The notes under the pieces are model-generated. The model did no database searches, was not told where the DNA came from, and was given only the letters and a program-made list of their open reading frames with translations. 12,519 bases of DNA from Candidatus Vogelbacteria bacterium. Lineage in GTDB: Bacteria > Patescibacteria > Paceibacteria > UBA9973 > UBA12445. Each line of letters opens with the position of its first letter. Positions within the stretch are counted from its first letter, which is position 1. A program made the position numbers and the translations under genes. The DNA is taken from NCBI GenBank assembly GCA_016201425.1, contig JACQCW010000058.1, positions 1 to 12,519 of the forward strand, given 5' to 3'. Below, piece after piece: positions 1 to 6,343 of the stretch.

Positions 1-95
1 CGGAGACTACCTCTATTCTTGCCTCTGTCCTGCTTTCTCTTAAGTGGATGAATCCCGAGAACTTCCTCAATAAGTATCTTAATTTGGCTTACTGA
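1..95 (+). CDS. 3' end of an unidentified gene (partial)
   Basis: An open frame enters from the left edge (first full codon at 3) and stops at TGA 93-95. The visible 30 residues end in ...NKYLNLAY and look like the C-terminus of a folded protein: a hydrophobic helix (LASVLLSLKWM) followed by a short polar helix. The 56-bp gap before the next promoter, which carries no further reading frame of note, agrees with a real gene end. The fragment is too short to assign a family. A helical C-terminus of a MazG-like nucleotide pyrophosphohydrolase came to mind but cannot be supported. The call as coding rests only on the open frame and protein-like composition. Confidence 0.5.
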   Translation, partial: ETTSILASVLLSLKWMNPENFLNKYLNLAY

Positions 96-151
96 AGAAC
101 CGTTGTGGGGTAAGGGTGGTTTGGGGGTGTGAGGAGATACTATCTGATCTA

Positions 152-180
152 TTGACAAAAATATAAAATCGTACTAGTAT
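152..180 (+). promoter_or_regulatory. Near-consensus sigma70-type promoter
   Basis: A perfect -35 box TTGACA (152-157), a 17-bp A/T-rich spacer and a -10 box TAGTAT (175-180, 4 of 6 matches) predict a transcription start near 187. It is the best promoter in the window. It lies after a G-rich stretch and 65 bp before the preferred ATG at 246, so this mRNA would have a leader of about 59 nt, unlike several other genes here. Together with the terminator at 1224-1260 it defines a monocistronic unit. Confidence 0.8.
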
Positions 181-234
181 ATCCGTGAATTTGAACTTTG
201 ACTTTAACTGTAATTCAGCGACAAAACGCTGGAA

Positions 235-241
235 AGAGAGG
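235..241 (+). promoter_or_regulatory. Shine-Dalgarno-like site deciding the start at 246
   Basis: The purine run AGAGAGG ends 4 nt before ATG 246. It is the only clear Shine-Dalgarno-like sequence before a gene in this window and is the reason for preferring ATG 246 over the in-frame TTG at 198, which would lie only about 11 nt after the predicted transcription start and has no such site. The 4-nt spacing is slightly short. Confidence 0.5.
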
Positions 242-245
242 CTGT

Positions 246-1217
246 ATGTTGAGCTCACTTTCGGATCTGTTTGGTTCTGGTGCTACTCCGGCGGGATTGC
301 CTACTAAAGAGGGCGTAGCGATCAAACAGGCAATGGTCGATCGCAATTGGCAGAAGTATTTTGGGGAAAATTATTTTCACGATTACTGGCACGGTGGCGA
401 TGGTCCTTGTAGTCATAACGATCCGTGTGGGGCGGGCTCTATTGTCTACGGTGGCAACGTGGTCAGTGTCCTGATTTTAATTATTTTCTCCTTCGTTTAC
501 TATAACGGGGGAATCAGTAATCAGGGGTATGGAATCTGGTTGTCGGTCGCGGCTCTTTTGACTAGCATTTCTCTTGGGGTTCCTATTCTTTCCACATGGT
601 GGAATCGAGGCAGAATTTACCAGAGCTATTTCAAGCAGTACAGCAATCCAAGAGTTTGGAACCAGACGTTGCTTCCGGTTGTGCGTGGAATGGTTGCCAA
701 TAAGTATGACCCGATCATTGCAGATCATGAGGCAAGTCTGAAACACTTTCAGGCGTCTCTCGAAAGATCTTTGGCAGAGAAGGAGTATGCCTCTTCGCCT
801 GAGAATCCCGTAACGGATCGTGGCGCGACTCTTGAGAAGATCGACAAGATCCTTCTTGAAACTCGGACCAAGATAAGTATGACTCAGGCCAAGATCGGTG
901 ACGTTAAGATTACAAAGGATCTCGCGTTGGGCAAGATCGATGAGGTTGAGGCTGAGACGACTCAGATGACTCGTGGTGACGACAGCTCGAAGATTGACGT
1001 GCTGGGCGTGGTTAACCGTCTGGCTAAGGGTGCTGGACTTACACCAGTTGCTGTCCCGTCCGATAGTGTCGACCAGGCTATCTTGGTCAACAGAATGACG
1101 CGAGACGAGATTCGTAAGGTTGAGGCGGGGATGCCAAAGGTGATCAAGAGCAAGGACGAAGTTGGTGTTTCTAAGATCAAGCTCCCTACTAGTGGAACCG
1201 CGGTGGTGAAGGCATAA
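246..1217 (+). CDS. Membrane protein with two TM helices and coiled-coil-like tail, function unknown
   Basis: I do not recognise a family. The 323-aa product starts with a soluble segment (1-65) holding an aromatic/His/Cys-rich patch (HDYWHGGDGPCSHNDPCG, about 45-62) that could bind metal or form a disulfide. Two hydrophobic helices follow, about 68-86 and 97-117, joined by a short Asn/Gly loop. After them comes a mainly charged helical region with heptad-like Leu/Ile/Ala spacing (about 155-242) and a Lys/Val-rich, probably flexible end. There is no signal peptide. With both helices crossing, N- and C-termini would be on the same side, probably cytoplasmic. The gene has its own strong promoter (152-180) and terminator (1224-1260), and its codons (AAG, GAG, ATC) look more GC-rich than those of the minus-strand genes, suggesting a well-expressed single-gene unit. 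An alternative start is TTG 198, which adds 16 residues. That it is a gene is secure; its role is open. Confidence 0.85.
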   Translation: MLSSLSDLFGSGATPAGLPTKEGVAIKQAMVDRNWQKYFGENYFHDYWHGGDGPCSHNDPCGAGSIVYGGNVVSVLILIIFSFVYYNGGISNQGYGIWLSVAALLTSISLGVPILSTWWNRGRIYQSYFKQYSNPRVWNQTLLPVVRGMVANKYDPIIADHEASLKHFQASLERSLAEKEYASSPENPVTDRGATLEKIDKILLETRTKISMTQAKIGDVKITKDLALGKIDEVEAETTQMTRGDDSSKIDVLGVVNRLAKGAGLTPVAVPSDSVDQAILVNRMTRDEIRKVEAGMPKVIKSKDEVGVSKIKLPTSGTAVVKA

Positions 1218-1223
1218 TTAGTT

Positions 1224-1260
1224 GCCCTCCGATGAAAATCGGAGGGCCTTTTCTTTTTTC
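1224..1260 (+). terminator. Strong rho-independent terminator
   Basis: A perfect 10-bp stem GCCCTCCGAT (1224-1233) / ATCGGAGGGC (1238-1247) is closed by a GAAA tetraloop and followed by a T-rich tract (1249-1259, one interrupting C). It begins 6 nt after the stop codon at 1217. The opposite strand has no T-run after the stem, so it acts in the plus direction only. The T-tract sits where the -35 region of the rsmI promoter would lie. Confidence 0.95.
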
Positions 1261-1271
1261 AAATTTACGCA

Positions 1272-1277
1272 TAGAAT
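1272..1277 (+). promoter_or_regulatory. Putative -10 box of rsmI, leaderless type
   Basis: TAGAAT (5 of 6 matches to TATAAT) ends 7 nt before ATG 1285. Transcription from it would begin at or next to the start codon, giving a leaderless mRNA. No Shine-Dalgarno sequence precedes the ATG. The -35 region at the usual distance falls in the T-tract of the preceding terminator (1249-1254, TTTTCT) and is weak. The terminator upstream makes a separate rsmI promoter necessary. Confidence 0.55.
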
Positions 1278-1284
1278 TGCACAT

Positions 1285-1968
1285 ATGTCTAAACTATTCA
1301 TAGTCGCTACTCCAATTGGTAATCTCGATGACATAACACATAGAGCTGTTGAAACATTGAAAAATGTGGATGTGATTTTGTGCGAAGATACCAGAGTTAC
1401 TAAGAGACTTCTTGAGAGATATGCAATAAGCAAACCGACTCTTTCTTACCACTCGCAAAGTAAGTTAAGTAAAACTGACTATATAATTGATCTTCTTAGG
1501 AAGGGCAAAGATTTGGCGCTCGTTTCAGATGCTGGCACACCAACAATTTCAGACCCTGGAGTTGTGTTGGTCGAAAAGATTAGAGAAGTCTTGGGCGATG
1601 AAGTTACTATCATACCAATCCCTGGGCCATCAGCGTTTGTCGCTGCTTTGTCTGCTAGCGGTCTACCGACACACGAGTTCACATTCTTGGGATTCCTACC
1701 GCATAAAAAGGGGAGACAGACGTTGTTTGCTGATATTGCAGAAAGTAAGAGAACAACTGTTTTTTATGAATCACCACATCGTTTTCTAAAATCACTTGAG
1801 TCACTTCAGGTCGTTCTATCACCAGATCGGCTGATTGCAGTCGGTAGGGAACTTACAAAGATATATGAGGAGATAAAAGTTGGGACTGTGTCAGAAATTT
1901 TAAAATATTATAGCGAGAACGGAGATAAGGTTCGAGGTGAGTTTGTGGTTATTGTGTCACCAAAGTAG
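1285..1968 (+). CDS. rsmI: 16S rRNA (cytidine-1402-2'-O)-methyltransferase RsmI
   Basis: RsmI uses S-adenosylmethionine to methylate the ribose 2'-OH of C1402 in the decoding centre of 16S rRNA; it is cytoplasmic and belongs to the tetrapyrrole (CobA/CbiF-like) methylase superfamily. Family signatures seen in order: VATPIGNLDDIT (7-18), CEDTRVTKRLL (33-43), LVSDAGTPTISDPG (79-92), IPGPSA (112-117), GFLPHKKGR (136-144), FYESPHR (160-166), GRELTKIYEE (187-196) and GEFVVIV (218-224). The 227 aa cover the whole catalytic domain but lack the C-terminal extension of the E. coli enzyme (about 286 aa), so this is the short form. I chose ATG 1285 because it begins exactly at the conserved N-terminus. 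The in-frame TTG at 1222 would translate through the terminator hairpin. It is probably transcribed alone, perhaps into the small gene at 2086. Confidence 0.95.
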   Translation: MSKLFIVATPIGNLDDITHRAVETLKNVDVILCEDTRVTKRLLERYAISKPTLSYHSQSKLSKTDYIIDLLRKGKDLALVSDAGTPTISDPGVVLVEKIREVLGDEVTIIPIPGPSAFVAALSASGLPTHEFTFLGFLPHKKGRQTLFADIAESKRTTVFYESPHRFLKSLESLQVVLSPDRLIAVGRELTKIYEEIKVGTVSEILKYYSENGDKVRGEFVVIVSPK

Positions 1969-2049
1969 AAGCTTCATCCCTAAATTACTTTTTCTGCTCA
2001 CTGACATGAGGGAAATTCGCGATAAAAGCAACTTAGGTATTCCGCTGTC

Positions 2050-2078
2050 TTTGCACTTTTTCTGTTTAAATATATACT
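2050..2078 (+). promoter_or_regulatory. Putative promoter of the 58-aa gene, leaderless type
   Basis: TTTGCA (2050-2055, 4 of 6 to TTGACA), a 17-bp spacer and TATACT (2073-2078, 5 of 6 to TATAAT). The -10 ends 7 nt before ATG 2086, the same spacing as at rsmI, so the transcript would start at or beside the ATG. No Shine-Dalgarno sequence is present. Confidence 0.6.
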
Positions 2079-2085
2079 AAATAGT

Positions 2086-2262
2086 ATGAATAAAATGTGG
2101 AAATATTGGTTTGGGATAGTGTTATCAGTTCTTGTGGCCCTCATGCCATTTTTGGGTTTTCCAAGAGGCATGAAAGACATTATGTACATGCTTTTTGGGA
2201 TCATTCTTATCGTCATTTTCTTCTCAATCTCAAAGGACAAAGTGAGGGCTGAAAGGTCTTAA
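2086..2262 (+). CDS. Small two-helix membrane protein, 58 aa
   Basis: This short frame begins with ATG 2086 and stops at TAA 2260-2262. The product starts MNKMWKYWFG and has two hydrophobic helices, about 8-24 (FGIVLSVLVALMPFLGF) and 32-48 (IMYMLFGIILIVIFFSI). A short loop with the pattern LGFPRGMKD (24-31 region) joins them, and the tail is positively charged (KDKVRAERS). By the positive-inside tendency both ends would be cytoplasmic, giving a hairpin in the membrane. My impression is that similar tiny proteins with an LGFP-type loop followed by Lys and Gly are common in Parcubacteria genomes; this is memory, not a search. A good -10 box sits 7 nt upstream. It ends 15 bp before the stop of the convergent large gene. 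Function unknown. Confidence 0.75.
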   Translation: MNKMWKYWFGIVLSVLVALMPFLGFPRGMKDIMYMLFGIILIVIFFSISKDKVRAERS

Positions 2263-2277
2263 TCAGTGGTTGGTATA

Positions 2278-5200
2278 TCAAGCAACCCTCATTCCTCTGG
2301 CTTCATAAATACCGTTTCTTTTTTTGCCCCCGCCCGAATCAGTGTACACATAAGGAACTCTACTACCCCTACAGTATAGTGTTTGATATTCTACCTCTTC
2401 TAGCTCATCATTCGGATCGGTAATAGATTCAGAATAAAGTTTGATTCCTATATCGCTAACCTTTTGTTTTGCGAAGTTAATTACAGCCTCTTCTATCTTT
2501 GGGTTTAGATTAACTGAATAGATACGTTCCAGGAATACGCATGGGTTACCGTTTCCATCTTCAAGTAGTCTCATTATACTTCTTGCAATAATTACACCCT
2601 CCTCATTTAAAATCTGAAGAATTTTGGTATTAGGGTCTTGTACATATGCTAAGAGTCCGAAGTTTAGGCCCCCGTTTGAGTTAAAGTTCTGACATGAGGG
2701 CACGGGTTCTTCTCCAATGTAGAAATATCTTTCTAGGTCGAGATCATCTGTGATAGATAATTCTGATTTAGAGATTTTACTGCCTTCAAAAATCTGATCT
2801 CGCGCCTCTTTAACAAGAGTTTTTAATTTATCGATATCAGTTTTGAATTCAGGATATTGTTTTAAGATACCTCTTTCCAGTGTTCTCCAAACTTGGTCTA
2901 GTCCAATATTTTTACCTTCGACATTAATCGATTTATTCTGGAGTTCATGATTGCTCATTTTAGAGAGCTTGCCTAAATACAAGAGAGCTCTCAATTGATT
3001 GATTTTTTCTTCGTTGTCTTTAATGAACTGCTTTTTCTCATCTGCGTCCTCGATATTTTCTAGTTTTTCAATGATACTTTTGTATTCAGTTAAAATGTCT
3101 CCGTATTCTTTATGTATTATTCCGTCTATATGGTTATCAAAAAGCGCCTGCGATAAACTTTTTTCTATCGCTTGATGCAGATTTTCTAAAGATATGTTTA
3201 GTTGTTCAGTTAGAGTTGATTTCGATGTGCCTATCCACTGCTTATATTGTTTTAAAGACATCTGTGCTGGGATAACATTGTCTCTTTTAAGCTCATTAAG
3301 AGCGTCTTCGCCTTCTACACCAGATTCTCCCCACCACCTTGTTTTGGTATAGGTTCCGGCGATCAGTTTCTCGATCAGTTGCTTCATTGCGGTCGACATC
3401 TCCATGTCTTCTTCGCAACTGTCGCCATAATAGATCGCCATAGCCTCTAAAAGTTTTGGGCTAGGTTGATTTACTGATTCATTAATTGAATTTATATTTA
3501 CTCCAGCAATGTTAAGGAGTGTGTTAATAAGACGCTCCCGTATTTTGTTATTTATCTGTAGTATGTTTTTATCCGAAATTTCAAACTGCGTCTTATCAGC
3601 TATTCCATACTTTAGGGAAAGCATCGCGGTTTTTATTAGCTCTTTCTTTTGAGTTTGTGACATCTCGCCTATGACATTTATGTTTTCACTAAACCACGTA
3701 CATTGAGATAAAGCTAAAATATCTTTGAAGATCGCCCTCAGATCAGAGTTAATATGTTCCAGTTTTAGAATTTCAGTACCACCACGTTCAATCTCGTCTT
3801 TAATAATCTCGTTGATTTTGCGTTCGTAGATTTGATAAATCGGATATTTTCGCATAACCCCTATGGCTGAAGAATAAAATGACTCCACAGTTGTAGAACT
3901 ATCTATCTCTTGCTCAAGGTTTATAATTGGATTATTGTTTCTAATTAGTTCCTGGATTTCCGGTTTTAGATAGGAATATGAGAAAACGTCGCCACCAGGA
4001 TCGTATTTATTTTTGGTGTTTAAAAAAATTAGTTTATCGATATTATTTACTATAAAGTCGTTGTATTCTTTATCGCCGTTTCCCCAACACTTATTTAAAA
4101 CTTTTAAGACCACTTCCACACGGTTTGGAAATTTTTTTGTATATTCATGCGCTTCGGTGGCCGCCTTTTGTCGTATGTCGTGAATCAAAATATTTACGTT
4201 GTCCGAGAAATAAATTTCGCTTGCGATTTTAAACACCAAAAATTCATTTTGATTCATAAGGTCTTTAGTCTTTTCGCGTAGTTTCGTGAAAAAGTCGTTT
4301 GTGTCTATTCCCGGGTTTTCTTTAGTCAATGCATAAACAGTGTTAGCGCACGACAAAGCGCTAAATTTACCATTAGGAGTATCTAGATAACTTAGTAATG
4401 CATCCTGTGCCTTTATTTTGGAAAGTATTAACTTTGTAAATTCGTGGTTTTCAAAAATATCTTTCTCTTTAATTTTGTCGGCACACTTTATAAAAGCATT
4501 GATGATTTCTTTGGCAGGCAGGACGTCAATCAGATGATGAAGTCTGTATGATATTTCTGGATTGTTAAAGATAGCTTCCGGGTCTTCTTGAAGTTTACTA
4601 AGTAGAGTATTTGCGGCTAGCTCGCGATATTTTTTTACTAATCCAGCCTTTTGTTGATTTTCGTTTGATGCTTTTGCGAGAATACTAAGGGCTAGTCCTA
4701 CGCCGACCTCGTGAGATTGCAGATTTGATTGGATTATTGTGCCCAGTTCATCCTCTGAAAAAACGCGCAATAGTATATCTGTCGAATAGATAAATTTACT
4801 TACGTCCTCCGTAATGGCCTTCTTAGCCAGATAGTTAATTTTTGCTTGTCTTTTCTCGAATTCCTTATCATCAGAAATAAATTTTCTAAACGCATAGATA
4901 AGTTGCGGATAGTACGACACAAGACGTTCTTTGTCGCCAGTTATTAATTTATCTAGCTGGTTTATAGATATGAAACCATTTTCGATCGCATAATCTAAAT
5001 TGCTAAACCATGCCGCTGGCATCTTTTGATTTATGGAATTGATGATTGCCCGCTTAGAGCCTTCACTTAAAATAGTAAATAGTTTTGGCATATTCCTGAT
5101 GACTCTGTTCAAGATTATTTGGTTGCCTCCGTCGAGATCAGTAATAATTGCTTTTACAGCCTGTTTTTCAAATCCAAGTGTAACTAGTTTTTCTATCTCT

Positions 5201-6312
5201 TCTGGCCCAGAAAGATTAAATATGTATCCTTCCTCTTCGATCTTAGACAAGAGCTGTTTAATTTCTGATTTGTTTAACCCCGTTTCGTCTATATGCGTAA
5301 AAATAGGTATGGAAGATTCGTTCATTTGGCAAAGCAGTCCAATCTTCTTGGCGCTGGTCAGGCCCTCGGTGTATTCACTAAAGTTATTGAGGGCATGTTT
5401 TGCCTCCCTGGTGAGCATTCTGTCATAAATTTCAAAATACTCGTTTCTTAATCTTACGGAGTCGGGATCGTTCTTAAAATTATTTATGTCCGGATATTCA
5501 TAATCCGATGCGCCAATTTTTAGAATTTCGTCCATTCGAGCTGTATCCGTCTCTCTTCCAAAGAATTTTCGGCTTAAAAATAAATACCCGTGCGGATCTG
5601 TGGCTTTGTCAATGAATGTTTTTGCGCGATTAGGATCAATAAGGGATTCCGCACTCATTAACTCCTCTGCGTTATCAACATGATTGAAGTATCTAGAAAG
5701 GATTGAGTGTTGTTCCGTTGTTCTATGTTTTTGTTTTTCCTTCCATCTTTCCACTTCTTCCTTATGTATTTTGACTGCCTCGTGGGCTGGCATACCGTTT
5801 GTGTCAATGCCCATGTTTTTTTTAGGTGCGATATCAGTGAGGTTTTTGTATCGCAAAAGCATGAGCACGGATCTATGGTCATCACGTGATTTTAATTCGT
5901 CCACAACCTCTTGCTTTTGTTCGTAAGCGTAGTAGGGGAATCTTTCCATGCACATATAAAAGGCCTCGAGGTACTTGGCTGGCTCCAAAACCTTGGCCAT
6001 ATATTGTGCTAGTTTGACGAGCTCGTCGCTTCCATGGACGTCATTCGCACCTATTAGATTAACGATTTTTACCGCCTCATCTTTGGTTACTGTGCCAGCG
6101 AGCATTAATTGTTCAAATATTTCGGTCTGCGATTCTAATTTTAGCTTTTCAAATGATTTTACGTATTCATCTTTTATTTCTGTAAGCTTATCTTTTGGCA
6201 GTTCTGAGAAATCGATTCGTCCACCTTTTTCGTAATCGTAAAGTATTCCTTCTGCCGAGGTTTGCTTGAGAGAATTTATCGTATGTTGCTCAAATTTTTT
6301 ATTCTCTTTCAT
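2278..6312 (-). CDS. Very large predicted helical (solenoid-like) protein with distinct C-terminal domain, 1344 aa
   Basis: I do not recognise a named family. The frame is uninterrupted for 4 kb and reads as a soluble, cytoplasmic, charged protein with no signal peptide or membrane helix. About residues 40-1180 are nearly all amphipathic helix-forming sequence rich in Leu, Ile, Lys, Glu and Asn, which fits an alpha-solenoid (HEAT/ARM/TPR-like) scaffold, though I could not fix a repeat period. Around 1183-1344 the texture changes to a compact alpha/beta-looking domain. Its pattern is GEEPVPSCQN (Cys at 1207), a Lys- and strand-rich stretch, GVIIARSIMRLLE (about 1239-1251), PCVFLERIYS (about 1257-1266), then a Gly-rich tail with YCRGSRVPYVYTDSGGG (about 1313-1329). 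The single well-placed Cys and paired Arg residues suggest an enzymatic or ligand-binding module; a distant likeness to PcfJ-like domains is only a guess. The gene shares a divergent promoter with the ATPase at 6344 and is AT-richer than gene 246-1217. ATG 6312 is supported by a TGATATAAT box 8 nt upstream. Confidence 0.88.
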   Translation of the reverse strand: MKENKKFEQHTINSLKQTSAEGILYDYEKGGRIDFSELPKDKLTEIKDEYVKSFEKLKLESQTEIFEQLMLAGTVTKDEAVKIVNLIGANDVHGSDELVKLAQYMAKVLEPAKYLEAFYMCMERFPYYAYEQKQEVVDELKSRDDHRSVLMLLRYKNLTDIAPKKNMGIDTNGMPAHEAVKIHKEEVERWKEKQKHRTTEQHSILSRYFNHVDNAEELMSAESLIDPNRAKTFIDKATDPHGYLFLSRKFFGRETDTARMDEILKIGASDYEYPDINNFKNDPDSVRLRNEYFEIYDRMLTREAKHALNNFSEYTEGLTSAKKIGLLCQMNESSIPIFTHIDETGLNKSEIKQLLSKIEEEGYIFNLSGPEEIEKLVTLGFEKQAVKAIITDLDGGNQIILNRVIRNMPKLFTILSEGSKRAIINSINQKMPAAWFSNLDYAIENGFISINQLDKLITGDKERLVSYYPQLIYAFRKFISDDKEFEKRQAKINYLAKKAITEDVSKFIYSTDILLRVFSEDELGTIIQSNLQSHEVGVGLALSILAKASNENQQKAGLVKKYRELAANTLLSKLQEDPEAIFNNPEISYRLHHLIDVLPAKEIINAFIKCADKIKEKDIFENHEFTKLILSKIKAQDALLSYLDTPNGKFSALSCANTVYALTKENPGIDTNDFFTKLREKTKDLMNQNEFLVFKIASEIYFSDNVNILIHDIRQKAATEAHEYTKKFPNRVEVVLKVLNKCWGNGDKEYNDFIVNNIDKLIFLNTKNKYDPGGDVFSYSYLKPEIQELIRNNNPIINLEQEIDSSTTVESFYSSAIGVMRKYPIYQIYERKINEIIKDEIERGGTEILKLEHINSDLRAIFKDILALSQCTWFSENINVIGEMSQTQKKELIKTAMLSLKYGIADKTQFEISDKNILQINNKIRERLINTLLNIAGVNINSINESVNQPSPKLLEAMAIYYGDSCEEDMEMSTAMKQLIEKLIAGTYTKTRWWGESGVEGEDALNELKRDNVIPAQMSLKQYKQWIGTSKSTLTEQLNISLENLHQAIEKSLSQALFDNHIDGIIHKEYGDILTEYKSIIEKLENIEDADEKKQFIKDNEEKINQLRALLYLGKLSKMSNHELQNKSINVEGKNIGLDQVWRTLERGILKQYPEFKTDIDKLKTLVKEARDQIFEGSKISKSELSITDDLDLERYFYIGEEPVPSCQNFNSNGGLNFGLLAYVQDPNTKILQILNEEGVIIARSIMRLLEDGNGNPCVFLERIYSVNLNPKIEEAVINFAKQKVSDIGIKLYSESITDPNDELEEVEYQTLYCRGSRVPYVYTDSGGGKKRNGIYEARGMRVA

Positions 6313-6320
6313 AATGAGAG

Positions 6321-6326
6321 ATTATA
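6321..6326 (-). promoter_or_regulatory. Extended -10 promoter for the 1344-aa gene, leaderless type
   Basis: Read on the minus strand, TGATATAAT (6329 down to 6321) is a perfect -10 hexamer with an upstream TGn extension, which can replace a good -35. It ends 8 nt before the ATG at 6312, so the mRNA would have practically no leader. It forms one half of the 15-bp inverted repeat 6321-6335 that also holds the ATPase -10 box. Confidence 0.7.
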
Positions 6327-6329
6327 TCA

Positions 6330-6335
6330 TATAAT
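6330..6335 (+). promoter_or_regulatory. -10 box of the TraG-like ATPase gene, leaderless type
   Basis: A perfect TATAAT ends 8 nt before ATG 6344, again leaving no room for a leader or Shine-Dalgarno site. A weak -35 candidate TTCATA (6308-6313) lies 16 bp upstream. Here the extension is TCA instead of TGn because the central base of the inverted repeat 6321-6335 is C on this strand. The two -10 boxes are only 3 bp apart, so RNA polymerase cannot occupy both at once. Confidence 0.7.
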
Positions 6336-6343
6336 TAATACCA

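Noticed and set aside
198..245. In-frame TTG start at 198 extending the first full gene by 16 residues
   Set aside because: It lies only about 11 nt after the predicted transcription start, has no Shine-Dalgarno site, and the added residues do not look structured; ATG 246 has AGAGAGG upstream.
1222..1284. In-frame TTG start at 1222 extending RsmI
   Set aside because: The extension translates the terminator hairpin and T-tract; family homology begins exactly at ATG 1285.
1969..2049. Possible tRNA or small RNA between rsmI and the 58-aa gene
   Set aside because: No cloverleaf, T-loop sequence or stable hairpin could be traced; GAAGCTTC at 1968-1975 is a loopless palindrome.
2006..2080. 24-codon plus-strand frame (begins MREIRDKSN) between rsmI and the small membrane gene
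   Set aside because: It has no promoter or Shine-Dalgarno, its stop overlaps the -10 box of the next gene, and it has no protein-like pattern.
1998..2240. 80-codon minus-strand frame opposite the 58-aa gene
   Set aside because: It is a mirror of the membrane gene; its codons read antisense to the hydrophobic helices and it has no promoter of its own.
2268..2287. GGTTG...CAACC inverted repeat at the convergent gene junction as a bidirectional terminator
   Set aside because: The stem is only 5 bp with a 10-nt loop and there is no T-run on either side.
5033..5428. 131-codon plus-strand frame inside the 1344-aa gene (and several shorter ones nearby)
   Set aside because: Antisense shadows of a long, continuous minus-strand coding region; low-complexity Ser/Leu/Ile composition and no start signals.
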